From contig CALAMD010000044.1 of the NCBI GenBank assembly GCA_937925695.1, forward strand, positions 1-50,345: DNA of 50,345 nucleotides, read 5' to 3'. Of this stretch, positions 16,456 through 25,316 are shown piece by piece. Below the pieces are notes generated by a model. That model was not told where the DNA came from and ran no database searches. It saw only the letters and a list, made by a program, of their open reading frames with translations. The stretch's first letter is position 1, and each line of letters begins with the position of its first letter. This DNA is from an uncultured Bacillaceae bacterium (GTDB lineage Bacteria > Bacillota > Bacilli > Bacillales > Amphibacillaceae). The translations under genes and the position numbers were made by a program.

Positions 16456-17340
16456 TTAAAATCGTTGTTGAAATTTGTTTCTAATGAAAATAGCTGCCGA
16501 GTTTAATATCAATAAGATAATTAATAAGACAATAATGGTTGCTGCTGCTAAATAAGCATATTCAGCTACTAAGGATGAATCTAAGGTCCAATAGTAAATC
16601 TGCATTGGTAAAACAGTAAACTTATCAAAGATACTTGATGGGAAAGGAATTAATAATGCAGGGATCCCGATAACGACTAATGGTGATGTTTCACCAATGG
16701 CCCGTGATAGAGCAAGAATTGCCCCGGTTAAAATACCTGGAAGTGATGCTGGTAAGATGATGTTCTTTACCGTTTGCCACTTCGTAGCTCCCATCCCATA
16801 AGATGCTTCACTTAAATGTTGAGGGACAGCTCGAATGGCCTCTTGACTTGAAACTATCACGATCGGCAAGATTAACAATGCCATCGTTAAACCACCAGCT
16901 AACACAATATTTCCCATGTTCATTGCTCTTACAAAGACAGTTAATCCTAAAATCCCGTATACAATGGATGGCACACCAGCCAAATTAGAAATGTTTGTTT
17001 GAATAAATGATTTCAATCTACCTGGTTTAGCGTATAATTCAAGATAAATTGCTGTACCGACTCCAAGTATCATTGTCACCGGTGCGACGATAAGCATTAA
17101 CCATGCAGTACCTAATATGGCACCCATGATTCCAGCTCGATCAGGATCAGTCGATAGCTTACCTGTTAAAAAATCAAGATTAAGCCAACCGATTCCTTGG
17201 GTAAAAACACGAGCAATTAAAATAGCAAGCATGATAAGCCCAAAGAGGGTAGAGCAAATAAACATAACCTTGGCAAATTTGTTTTTAAACAACCGAAAGT
17301 TCATTCTTCGTGAAACGGCCGTCATATCTAAATACTTCAT
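16456..17340 (-). CDS. pstA: Phosphate ABC transporter permease PstA
   Basis: Membrane permease of the phosphate importer with six predicted helices. The EAA loop is LSEASYGMGATKWQTVKNIILPASLPGI, and the ALSRAIGETSPLVVIG segment is a family hallmark. The length of 294 residues is normal. Its ATG overlaps the pstC stop codon by one base (TAATG), so translation is coupled. It forms the channel with PstC. Confidence 0.93.
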   Translation of the reverse strand: MKYLDMTAVSRRMNFRLFKNKFAKVMFICSTLFGLIMLAILIARVFTQGIGWLNLDFLTGKLSTDPDRAGIMGAILGTAWLMLIVAPVTMILGVGTAIYLELYAKPGRLKSFIQTNISNLAGVPSIVYGILGLTVFVRAMNMGNIVLAGGLTMALLILPIVIVSSQEAIRAVPQHLSEASYGMGATKWQTVKNIILPASLPGILTGAILALSRAIGETSPLVVIGIPALLIPFPSSIFDKFTVLPMQIYYWTLDSSLVAEYAYLAAATIIVLLIILLILNSAAIFIRNKFQQRF

Positions 17341-18284
17341 TAGTAATCCTCCCTAAATCTGCGAGAGATATATTTAGCAAGCATATTCATGAGTAAAGTG
17401 AAGATAAATAAGGTCATGGCAACCGCGTATAAACTGTAGTAAATAGTTGATCCAGCCGGTGCATCTCCACTTGTTACTTCGACAATATATGCTGTCATAG
17501 TTTGCATGGATTGCGTGACATCAAGGGTGAAGTTTTTCGAACTACCACTTGCAATCGTAACGATCATCGTTTCACCAATTGCCCGGGACAGACCAAGGAC
17601 GAAAGAAGCAATGATACCAGAAAGGGCAGCTGGAATGACAACCCGGCGAGTCACTTCTAACTTTGTTGATCCTAGGGCTAACGCACCTTCTCGAAGTGCA
17701 TTAGGTACTGAACTCATGGCATCTTCTGACAAGGAAGCTACCATAGGGATTATCATGACACCCATGACGAGTCCAGGGCTAAGAATATTAGTCGGTTCTA
17801 GATTTGGAATAATTTCTCTTAAAATGGGTGTAATAAAGGTAAAGGCGAAAAATCCATAAACAATTGTAGGTATGCCAGCAAGAATTTCTAATAGTGGCTT
17901 AGCAATTTTTCTAACTCGTTCTGAGGCATATTCACTTAAATAGATGGCTGTCATCAATCCAATTGGTACTGCGACTAACATGGCGATAACAGATGAGATA
18001 GCTGTTCCTGCAATTAATGGAAGGACACCATATTCAGGATCTTGACTTAACGGTTTTAATGTAGTGCTCGTAAAAAATTCAACAACAGATACTCGTTTAA
18101 AAAACTCAATCGTTTCAGATAAAAAAGTAAAGATAATACCAATCGTTGTTAAAATAGAGACCGATGTAATAATTAACAATAATATCGGCATGAATTTTTC
18201 TGTGATTTTGGGTAATTTTTGTGATTCTTTATTCTTTCTAATTAGATCTTTGATGTTATGATCCATACTTGTATTCATAACCAA
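17340..18284 (-). CDS. pstC: Phosphate ABC transporter permease PstC
   Basis: Partner permease of PstA, with six helices after a polar cytoplasmic N-terminus. The EAA loop (REGALALGSTKLEVTRRVVIPAALSGI) and GLSRAIGETMIVTIASG are characteristic. The length of 314 is typical. It is separated from pstS by 86 bp that contain a strong hairpin, so its transcription is probably lower than that of pstS. Confidence 0.93.
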   Translation of the reverse strand: MVMNTSMDHNIKDLIRKNKESQKLPKITEKFMPILLLIITSVSILTTIGIIFTFLSETIEFFKRVSVVEFFTSTTLKPLSQDPEYGVLPLIAGTAISSVIAMLVAVPIGLMTAIYLSEYASERVRKIAKPLLEILAGIPTIVYGFFAFTFITPILREIIPNLEPTNILSPGLVMGVMIIPMVASLSEDAMSSVPNALREGALALGSTKLEVTRRVVIPAALSGIIASFVLGLSRAIGETMIVTIASGSSKNFTLDVTQSMQTMTAYIVEVTSGDAPAGSTIYYSLYAVAMTLFIFTLLMNMLAKYISRRFREDY

Positions 18285-18307
18285 AAATTCCTCTCTTCAG
18301 TAAAATG

Positions 18308-18348
18308 GACAAACAGATGAGGGTCTAAAGGGACGCTCATCTGATGTC
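18308..18348 (-). terminator. Intercistronic hairpin between pstS and pstC
   Basis: An 8-bp perfect stem (CAGATGAG with CTCATCTG), extended by GACA/TGTC after a small bulge. It lies between pstS and pstC and is followed on the minus strand only by a weak T stretch. It looks like a leaky terminator or an mRNA-stabilising end giving excess pstS. Confidence 0.55.
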
Positions 18349-18370
18349 AACCAAAATCAAAAGTTACATT

Positions 18371-19381
18371 TTATTTAAGGCCTTCTAAAAATTCTACATA
18401 TGCTTGGATCTCTTCATCTGGTAGTGGTGCAAAGCCTGTTTCACCGGCAAATTCATTTACATGGTTCATTGCATAGATCGCATAGTCTAATACTTGTGGT
18501 TTTTCTTTAGCATGATTTACATTTAGATAAGTAAAGACTGGGCGTGTAAATGGCGCATAGTCACCATCTTCAGCGATTGTATCAAGTGAAGGTTCAACAG
18601 GTCCGTTACCAAAGTCAACATGTACAGCTTGTAATTTATCTTGGTTGTTTACGTAATAACCAAATCCGAAGAAGGCAATACCATTAATATCTTCTGAGAT
18701 TAAATTAACTAATGTTGAATATTCTTGTTGTAAATTAATTGTGTCTACTAAATCAGCTTTTTCTAAAATGTTTTCCCAGAAGAATTCATAAGTTCCGTGG
18801 TTTGCGTTTGGTCCGTATGTTTGAATTTCTTCATCAGGGAAACTTGGATCAAGATCAGACCATTTAGTAATGCCACCATCAGCGTGGAAGATACTGATTA
18901 ATTGTTCTTCCGTTAACTCTGTAGCCCAATCGTTGTCCGGATGGATTACGAATGTAAGTCCGTCTAGCGCAACTTTAAATTCTTTTACTTCAATGCCTAA
19001 TTCATCGGCAGTAGCTTGTTCTTCTTCTTTGATTTGACGAGATGCGTCATTAAAGTCTGTGCCATTTTCTACAAGGAACTTTTCAAATCCAGCACTTGTT
19101 CCGGAACGACTTACTTCAACTGACACATTTTCTTGTTCGTTTATCATATATTCTTCAGCTAGTTTAGCCATTAATGGGTAGACAGTTCCTGAACCATCAA
19201 TGACGACACTACCTTCTAAATCAGATGTTGCATCATCTGTATTTTCCTGATTCTGTTCGTTATTTTGTGAAGCATTATTTCCTTTACTTGCATTATTTTC
19301 ATTTCCTTCTGAACCACATGCTGCTACGATTAAAGCAAGCATGACTAAAACAAATGATAGAAAGTATTTTTTGAATCTCAT
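18371..19381 (-). CDS. pstS: Phosphate-binding lipoprotein PstS
   Basis: Extracellular phosphate receptor of the Pst importer. A signal peptide ends in the lipobox IVAAC (Cys22), followed by an Asn/Glu/Asp-rich linker and the binding domain starting at about residue 55 with VVIDGSGTVYPLMAKLAEEY. Phosphate-contacting segments DGSGT and SRSGTSAGFEKF are visible. The length of 336 residues is slightly long because of the linker. It is the first gene of pstSCAB and divergent from phoP. Two TGTAAA repeats 11 bp apart lie 90-101 bp upstream, consistent with PhoP control. Confidence 0.93.
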   Translation of the reverse strand: MRFKKYFLSFVLVMLALIVAACGSEGNENNASKGNNASQNNEQNQENTDDATSDLEGSVVIDGSGTVYPLMAKLAEEYMINEQENVSVEVSRSGTSAGFEKFLVENGTDFNDASRQIKEEEQATADELGIEVKEFKVALDGLTFVIHPDNDWATELTEEQLISIFHADGGITKWSDLDPSFPDEEIQTYGPNANHGTYEFFWENILEKADLVDTINLQQEYSTLVNLISEDINGIAFFGFGYYVNNQDKLQAVHVDFGNGPVEPSLDTIAEDGDYAPFTRPVFTYLNVNHAKEKPQVLDYAIYAMNHVNEFAGETGFAPLPDEEIQAYVEFLEGLK

Positions 19382-19470
19382 TTGTATTTTTCCACCCCTT
19401 AAATTTTTGGTAGCATTTTTGATGCCTAATAATAGTGTAATGGTTGAGTGTTGAGAAGGTATGAATGAAT

Positions 19471-19493
19471 TGTAAACGAAATGTAAATTTACA
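19471..19493. promoter_or_regulatory. Pho-box-like repeats in the pstS-phoP intergenic region
   Basis: On the minus strand TTTACA occurs twice with exactly 11-bp periodicity (19482-19487 and 19471-19476), the layout of the B. subtilis PhoP box (TT-A/C/T-ACA repeats spaced about 5 bp). A third TTTACA on the plus strand (19488-19493) abuts them in opposite orientation. The position suits activation of pstS and possibly autoregulation of phoP. Confidence 0.65.
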
Positions 19494-19630
19494 ACATGAT
19501 CGATTACAATTATTCAGGGATCATATATTATATAAGTAGTATCAACTTACACCATGGGGTAAATTGACACTTCAGATAAATGTGGTTATGGTTACGTTCA
19601 GTCAGGGTATAATAAATAGGAGGTGTGTAT

Positions 19631-20332
19631 ATGATGAAACCGAAAGTACTCATTGTTGATGATGAAAAACCGATTGTTACGTTGTTAACATTTAATGTGG
19701 AAAAAGCAGGATTTGAAACAGATGTAGCATATAATGGCCTCGAGGCCGTTCGAAAAGCAGAACAAAACCATTATGATTTTATTATTCTTGATATTATGCT
19801 GCCGGAGATGGACGGCATGGAGGTTTGTCGTCATTTGCGACAAAATAAAATTGAAACACCGATTTTGATGTTAACAGCAAAAGGGGAAGAATTTGATAAA
19901 GTTTTAGGACTAGAATTAGGCGCGGATGATTATTTAACGAAACCTTTTAGTCCTCGTGAAGTGATTGCACGAATGAAAGCCATTTTAAGAAGAACAGATG
20001 GAAGAAAAACGACCACGTCACACACGATAAAAATTGGTGATCTCGTGATTTATCCAGATAAATATGAAGCAGAATTAAATGGTGAAACGTTGGATTTTAC
20101 AAGGATGGAATTTGAGTTATTATTGCATTTAGCACGTCATGAAGGGATTGTTTTATCAAGGGATCAGTTATTAAGTGAAGTATGGGATTATCATTTTTCC
20201 GGTGACACTCGAATCGTTGACGTACATATTAGCCGTTTACGGGAAAAAATCGAAACTAATACGAAAAAACCTCTTTATATTAAAACTATTCATGGTTTAG
20301 GTTATAAAATGGAAAATCCAAATAAAAAATAG
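19631..20332 (+). CDS. phoP: OmpR-family response regulator, PhoP orthologue
   Basis: Transcription factor for phosphate starvation. The receiver domain (residues 1-120) has acidic residues DDE near position 11, the phospho-acceptor Asp54 in LDIMLPEMDG and the conserved lysine in YLTKPFSPRE. The C-terminal winged helix ends with GDTRIVDVHISRLREKIE and IKTIHGLGYK, almost as in B. subtilis PhoP. The start at 19631 is 7 nt after AGGAGG; the GTG at 19625 is too close. The protein has 233 residues. No sensor kinase gene follows: a terminator and the converging thrB come next, so the partner PhoR must be elsewhere or replaced. Confidence 0.9.
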   Translation: MMKPKVLIVDDEKPIVTLLTFNVEKAGFETDVAYNGLEAVRKAEQNHYDFIILDIMLPEMDGMEVCRHLRQNKIETPILMLTAKGEEFDKVLGLELGADDYLTKPFSPREVIARMKAILRRTDGRKTTTSHTIKIGDLVIYPDKYEAELNGETLDFTRMEFELLLHLARHEGIVLSRDQLLSEVWDYHFSGDTRIVDVHISRLREKIETNTKKPLYIKTIHGLGYKMENPNKK

Positions 20333-20363
20333 GAATCTAGCACAAATGGCTGATTCCTATTTT
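20326..20363. terminator. Bidirectional terminator between phoP and thrB
   Basis: A 12-bp perfect stem (AAAATAGGAATC with GATTCCTATTTT) that includes the stop codons of both converging genes, with A/T tracts on both sides. Confidence 0.85.
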
Positions 20364-21244
20364 ACTTGAAGTCCATGGTAATCAATTTTTCCATAATTAA
20401 TTTCATAATTAGCTAAGTGTTTCGCCATATTATTGGCTAATTCCTCGCCTTCGCCTTGTGGAGCTAATGATAGCATAGTAGGACCTGCACCACTAATAAC
20501 GGTACCGTAAGCTCCGTATTGCTTTGCCTTCTCTTTTATATCGTCGTAATTGGGAATTAATTTCGCCCGATAAGGTTCATGAAATAAGTCTTTCTCCATC
20601 ATTTTCCCAGCTAGTTGAAAATTATTCGATAGTAACGCACCAATGAATAAGTTACTAATTCCACTGGCGCATGCTGCCTCGTTTCTTGAGAAGGATGTTG
20701 GTAATACATTCCTAGCATCCTCTGTTTTTAATTCAACATCTGGTATGTACAAAACTAGGTCAAGGGGTAATTCATCGATGCGAACATAATCAACCGTGTT
20801 TTCTGTCTGTACAGAGATGATGAACCCACCCAATAATGCTGGCGCAACATTATCTGGATGACCTTCTATTTTTGTAGCAAGTACTAGTTTTTGATCAGCA
20901 ACAAGGTCTAGGTTTAATAATTGGTTGGCTAATTCAATGCCAGCAACCACCGCTGAAGCACTACTACCAAGGCCTCGAGCTAATGGAATATCACTTTGAA
21001 CAATGACTTTACAAGGCGGTAACGTCTTTCCATATTCGGTTGCGACGTGCTTTGCTACTTGGTAAATTAAATGCTCTTGATAATCAATCTCCTTTGGTAA
21101 ATAAGGAGATTGATGAGCGAACTCCCAAGCGGATGACTGACTTACTTGTAGTGTCAAGTAACGGTTGAGCGCAACTCCGACTGAATCAAACCCTGGTCCG
21201 ATATTTGCTGAGCTGGCTGGAACAGTTATTGTCAACATCGTCAT
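20357..21244 (-). CDS. thrB: Homoserine kinase
   Basis: GHMP-family kinase that phosphorylates homoserine on the way to threonine. The N-terminal VPASSANIGPGFDSVGVAL and the ATP-binding loop PLARGLGSSASA (about residues 90-101) are diagnostic, as is the C-terminal GTVISGAGPTMLSLA. The length is 295 residues, typical. The ATGA overlap with the end of thrC indicates coupling, though a second ATG two codons later is also possible. It is the last gene of hom-thrC-thrB. Confidence 0.95.
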   Translation of the reverse strand: MTMLTITVPASSANIGPGFDSVGVALNRYLTLQVSQSSAWEFAHQSPYLPKEIDYQEHLIYQVAKHVATEYGKTLPPCKVIVQSDIPLARGLGSSASAVVAGIELANQLLNLDLVADQKLVLATKIEGHPDNVAPALLGGFIISVQTENTVDYVRIDELPLDLVLYIPDVELKTEDARNVLPTSFSRNEAACASGISNLFIGALLSNNFQLAGKMMEKDLFHEPYRAKLIPNYDDIKEKAKQYGAYGTVISGAGPTMLSLAPQGEGEELANNMAKHLANYEINYGKIDYHGLQVK

Positions 21245-22305
21245 TTTTGCATCGCATCTTTAATATAATCAGTGATGGCTTGTTCGTCATTTGGTAAAGA
21301 GACAGGCTTAATATTTTGCTGTTCCATGGCTGTTTCAGTATCTTTCAGCCCATTTCCAGTTAAAATGGCGACAACTTTAGCTCCTTGTTCGATGGTACCA
21401 GCCTTACGTTGTTGAATGACGCCAGCGATAGATGCACAAGATCCAGGTTCAGCAAATACACCTTCAGTACGGGCAATAAGTTTAAAGGCATGTAATATTT
21501 CTTCATCGGATACAGATGTGATCATACCGTTAGACTCATCGCGAGCAGTTTCTGCAAGTTGCCAACTAGCTGGATTACCAATGCGAATCGCTGTTGCGAC
21601 TGTTTCTGGTTCTTTGATAACTTGTTCTTTAGTAATGGCAGCTGCCCCTTCGGCTTCAAATCCGAAAATGCGTGGCAGTCCTGTTTGTTTTAATTGATGA
21701 TATTCATTGAAACCTTTCCAGTAAGCACTAATATTACCTGCATTGCCTACAGGAATTGCCAAAATATCAGGTGCTTGACCGCCTAGTTGATCACACACTT
21801 CAAAGGCGGCTGTTTTTTGTCCTTCAATACGATAAGGGTTGACAGAATTCACGAGCGTAATTGGTTCATTTTCACTAATGTGTTTAACAGCTTGAAGTGC
21901 ATCATCAAAGTTCCCATCAATTTCAACAATTTCAGCTCCGTACATCATCGCTTGAGCTAATTTCCCTAAAGCAACCTTGCCTTTAGGAATAACAATGATT
22001 GCTTTTAACCCCGCTTTGGCTGCATAAGCAGCTGCCGAAGCAGATGTATTTCCCGTAGAAGCACAAATAACTACTTTACTTCCTTCTTCAGCAGCTTTAG
22101 CAACGGCCATCACCATGCCTCGGTCTTTAAAAGAACCTGTTGGATTTGCTCCTTCTATCTTTCCATATAATTCAATACCTAGATCACTGGAGAGATGTTC
22201 GAAATGAATTAAAGGTGTATTGCCTTCATGGAGTGTTAACATAGGTGTTTTCTCCGTCACGGGCAAATGTGCTTGATAATGTTTTAACAAACCCGGCCAA
22301 TTCAT
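21241..22305 (-). CDS. thrC: Threonine synthase
   Basis: PLP enzyme converting O-phosphohomoserine to threonine. The PLP lysine is in NPTGSFKDRGM, the phosphate-binding stretch is ICASTGNTSASAAAYA, and a central PVGNAGNISAYWKGF is characteristic of the Bacillus-type short ThrC. The length of 354 residues matches. It lies 2 nt after hom. Confidence 0.95.
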   Translation of the reverse strand: MNWPGLLKHYQAHLPVTEKTPMLTLHEGNTPLIHFEHLSSDLGIELYGKIEGANPTGSFKDRGMVMAVAKAAEEGSKVVICASTGNTSASAAAYAAKAGLKAIIVIPKGKVALGKLAQAMMYGAEIVEIDGNFDDALQAVKHISENEPITLVNSVNPYRIEGQKTAAFEVCDQLGGQAPDILAIPVGNAGNISAYWKGFNEYHQLKQTGLPRIFGFEAEGAAAITKEQVIKEPETVATAIRIGNPASWQLAETARDESNGMITSVSDEEILHAFKLIARTEGVFAEPGSCASIAGVIQQRKAGTIEQGAKVVAILTGNGLKDTETAMEQQNIKPVSLPNDEQAITDYIKDAMQK

Positions 22306-22307
22306 AT

Positions 22308-23600
22308 TTATGCATCTCCTTCAACACGAAAGTAATTTTTAATGGCTTTGACAACATCTAATTCTTGTAGTTTGACAAGTACTTCTTCAAATTTAGCTAA
22401 AGATGATTTATGAGTAATGAGTACAATTTCTGCCAATTCTGTTTTTTCACTCGGTGTTTGTAATATTCGTTCAAAACTAATCCCCATTTGGTGAAACAAT
22501 TCTGAAATTCTAGCAAAGGCTCCGACTTCATCTTTTACGTGCAAACGAATATAAAATTGACTAAACCGTTGCTCTGCAGGGGTAATTTTCTTTTTAAACC
22601 GTGGTTTGATAACTTGTTGCCCATTGACGCCAAGTTTCATATTTTTAATGACTTCGACCACATCGGACATGACAGCTGTTGCTGTTGGCAGACTCCCAGC
22701 TCCAGGTCCATAAAACATCGTTTCACCTACAGACTCACCATTGACATACACCGCATTATATTCATTTTTCACCCCGGCTAAAGGATGTTTGTTTGATAGT
22801 AATGTAGGCTGAACGCTGACCTCAATTTCTTCGCCGTGTCGATTGGCAAAACCAATCAACTTCATTGTATAGCCTAACTTTTTCCCATATTGTAAATCTG
22901 TTTGGTTAATGTTTGAAATACCTTTTACATCAACATCATCTAATTCAACATCAGTTAAAAAGGCTAAACGTGCTAAAATCACCATTTTTCTGGCAGCATC
23001 GAGACCTTCAACATCAGCAGTTGGATCGGCTTCTGCAAATCCAAGATCTTGTGCTGCTTTAAGGGCGTCTTCATAGGAAGTACCTTCTGTATCCATTTTG
23101 GTTAAAATGTAGTTGGTTGTCCCATTAACGATTCCCATGACCTTTTGAATGCGATCTGATACTAATCCGTCTGTTAAACTGCGAAGTAATGGGATTCCAC
23201 CACCAACACTCGCTTCATAAAATAAATCACAGCCATTTTCCATAGCTGCTTGCTCTAACTCAGGTCCATGAAGAGCGATGAGATCTTTATTTGCAGTAAT
23301 GACGTGTTTTTTTGCTTGAAAGGCTGCTAACAAATATTCTCGGGCTTGCTCAACGCCTCCCATCACTTCAACAATGACCTCGATATCAGGATTGTTGAGG
23401 ACATCGTCAGGATTTGTGGTTAATATATCCCCATTTATATCTACTGTTCGTGCCTTTTCGATATCACGAACGAGTACGCTTTTGACTTCGATACCGCAAC
23501 CTAATTGGTGTCTTAAATCCTCCTGATAGTCATTTATCAGCTTAATTACTCCTGAACCTACAACGCCTAATCCTAGTAGTCCAATAGATACGTTTTTCAC
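22308..23600 (-). CDS. hom: Homoserine dehydrogenase with C-terminal ACT domain
   Basis: Reduces aspartate semialdehyde to homoserine, feeding both threonine and (through metA) methionine. The Rossmann motif is GLLGLGVVGSGV, the catalytic region includes NGTTNYILTKM and the EADPTADVEGLDAARK signature, and an ACT domain occupies about residues 350-425 (FYIRLHVKDEVGAFARIS), the usual threonine-feedback module. The GTG at 23600 was chosen because GAGG lies 7 nt upstream; the GTG two codons earlier is only 1 nt from it. This gives 430 residues. In 23601-23848 I see no T-box or other riboswitch. Confidence 0.94.
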   Translation of the reverse strand: MKNVSIGLLGLGVVGSGVIKLINDYQEDLRHQLGCGIEVKSVLVRDIEKARTVDINGDILTTNPDDVLNNPDIEVIVEVMGGVEQAREYLLAAFQAKKHVITANKDLIALHGPELEQAAMENGCDLFYEASVGGGIPLLRSLTDGLVSDRIQKVMGIVNGTTNYILTKMDTEGTSYEDALKAAQDLGFAEADPTADVEGLDAARKMVILARLAFLTDVELDDVDVKGISNINQTDLQYGKKLGYTMKLIGFANRHGEEIEVSVQPTLLSNKHPLAGVKNEYNAVYVNGESVGETMFYGPGAGSLPTATAVMSDVVEVIKNMKLGVNGQQVIKPRFKKKITPAEQRFSQFYIRLHVKDEVGAFARISELFHQMGISFERILQTPSEKTELAEIVLITHKSSLAKFEEVLVKLQELDVVKAIKNYFRVEGDA

Positions 23601-23848
23601 ATCCACACCTCTTTTGTTATCAACAAGTACATTTTTATCTTACTTATCAGACATTATAAACATGAATAAAGAATCATACAATAGTTAACTATGGAAATTA
23701 TATTGATTATTTGTTGTAAGGGGTTACGTATATTAATGAAGTAAGTAGATTTTTCCAACCTTTGATGACTAACATAATTTATTCATAATGACATGATGAA
23801 TATTTACAAAGTTGTAATGATAGGTATTCATAAGGAAGAGGAGAGGTG

Positions 23849-24505
23849 ATGATTATTGATATCAACGAGCAGTTAGAGAAGTTAGTGTCGCTTAAAGGAC
23901 CATTTGCATCATTTATGTTGAACGAGGTGCCAGAAACTCCTGATAAACTATTTATTAGCTGGCTGCAGGATGCGATTAAACAAGGTATTCAAGAACCACA
24001 TGCGATGACCCTGTCCACGATTGATGCCCAGGAAAATCCTGATGCGCGAATCTTAATTTTAAAAAGAATTGATGAGCGAGGTTGGTATTTTGCTACGAGT
24101 AGAGCAGGAAAGAAAGGAAGACAAATACAGCGTCAACCAAGGGCTACCCTTACTTTTTATTGGCCACCCCTTGGTAGACAAATCCGAATTCGGGGAATCG
24201 TAACGGAGATGGGACCTGAAGAAAGTGCAATTGATTTTTTGCGTAGGAGTGATGTGGCACGAGCTGTTGCCATGACTGAACGTCAAAGCATGCGATTAAC
24301 TAGTTTGTCGGAATTAGATATTGCCATAGCCCAGCAACATCAAAAATTAAAACAGCAACCCGATATAGTTGCTCCATCATGGACCTTATATTGTCTACAA
24401 GCCAATGAGGTAGAATTTTGGCAGGCTAGCACAGATCGTATCCATCAAAGGCTTCTATACGTATTACAAAATGACTTCTGGAAAAAACATCTGTTATGGC
24501 CATAA
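23849..24505 (+). CDS. pdxH: Pyridoxamine/pyridoxine 5'-phosphate oxidase-like protein
   Basis: FMN-dependent oxidase of the PdxH family, which makes pyridoxal 5'-phosphate from PNP or PMP. The hallmarks are ARILILKRIDERGWYFAT (about residues 60-80), FYWPPLGRQIRIRG, and the C-terminal EFWQASTDRIHQR, which matches the PNPOx dimerisation region with its RLHDR-like motif changed to RIHQR. At 218 residues the length is right. Many Bacillaceae rely on PdxST instead, so this may be a salvage enzyme or a paralogue with another substrate. The start is uncertain by a few residues. It is on the opposite strand to both neighbours and converges with ecfT. Confidence 0.75.
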   Translation: MIIDINEQLEKLVSLKGPFASFMLNEVPETPDKLFISWLQDAIKQGIQEPHAMTLSTIDAQENPDARILILKRIDERGWYFATSRAGKKGRQIQRQPRATLTFYWPPLGRQIRIRGIVTEMGPEESAIDFLRRSDVARAVAMTERQSMRLTSLSELDIAIAQQHQKLKQQPDIVAPSWTLYCLQANEVEFWQASTDRIHQRLLYVLQNDFWKKHLLWP

Positions 24506-24521
24506 ATTGAATCTTTCATTC

Positions 24522-25316
24522 TTAAGTTCGTAACACCAGCAAAGAGAAAGTTAAGATGAACATTATGACTAGGCTTACCGTATCTTTTAATTGCCACTTC
24601 CTTTGTCTATAGGAAGAGCGGGGTTTTCCCGATTGGTAACCTCTCACTTCCATGGCATTGGCCATTTCTTCCGAACGATTAAGGGAACTAGTGAATAAAG
24701 GAATAAAAATGGGTACTAATGTTTTCATTTGTCTAACCAGTGACCCTTCGCCAAAGACCACGCCTCTTGCTCGTTGTGCATCCATAATTTTTTGGGTTTC
24801 ATCTAATAGTGTCGGCACAAACCGAAGGGCAATGGATAACATTAGGGAAAATTCGTCAACAGGAACTTTCAGTTTTCTTAAGGGTTGGAGGAGAAAATTA
24901 ATGCCATCTGTTAAGTCCATTGGTTTAGTTGTAAAGGTCACAACCGTTGAAATGAAAATGATCATCACAAATCGACAAAAGATATAAAAACCATTGATCA
25001 AACCGAAATGGGAAATCGTGATCGGACCCCAACTGAAATATATTTTTCCACCAGAGGTAAACAAAATTTGTAAGCAAACAGTAAATAAAATCAGCCATAT
25101 TAATGGACGAACACCACGAATATAAATACGCAAACGGACGTTTGTCAAAAACATGACAAGGATGGTAAAGACGGCAAGTAGTAAATAAGTTTGCCAATTA
25201 TTAGCTAAAAATAAAATAACAATAAAATAGATCGCTGATGTGAGTTTTGCTCTCGCATCAAGTTGATGAATAAGAGAGTCCCCTGGAAAATAACGCCCTA
25301 AAATTAATTTATTCAT
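24522..25316 (-). CDS. ecfT: ECF transporter transmembrane component EcfT
   Basis: Membrane scaffold that couples vitamin-binding S-components to the EcfA ATPases. It has five or so membrane segments, an opening (LILGRYFPGDSLIHQLDARAKL) diagnostic of EcfT, and two coupling helices containing the A-R-G motifs: QRARGVVF and MEVRGYQ. The length of 264 residues matches B. subtilis EcfT. ATGA overlap with ecfA2 shows coupling. In Bacillus the ecfA1-A2-T set is normally next to ribosomal protein genes; here it sits at the end of the electron-transfer operon, as in Listeria-type EET loci. Confidence 0.94.
   Translation of the reverse strand: MNKLILGRYFPGDSLIHQLDARAKLTSAIYFIVILFLANNWQTYLLLAVFTILVMFLTNVRLRIYIRGVRPLIWLILFTVCLQILFTSGGKIYFSWGPITISHFGLINGFYIFCRFVMIIFISTVVTFTTKPMDLTDGINFLLQPLRKLKVPVDEFSLMLSIALRFVPTLLDETQKIMDAQRARGVVFGEGSLVRQMKTLVPIFIPLFTSSLNRSEEMANAMEVRGYQSGKPRSSYRQRKWQLKDTVSLVIMFILTFSLLVLRT

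Noticed and set aside
23601..23848. T-box leader before hom
   Set aside because: No T-box sequence, specifier-loop structure or terminator/antiterminator pair is visible.
24925..25197. Open frame of 90 codons on the minus strand
   Set aside because: It lies entirely within ecfT in another frame and has no ribosome binding site or family features.
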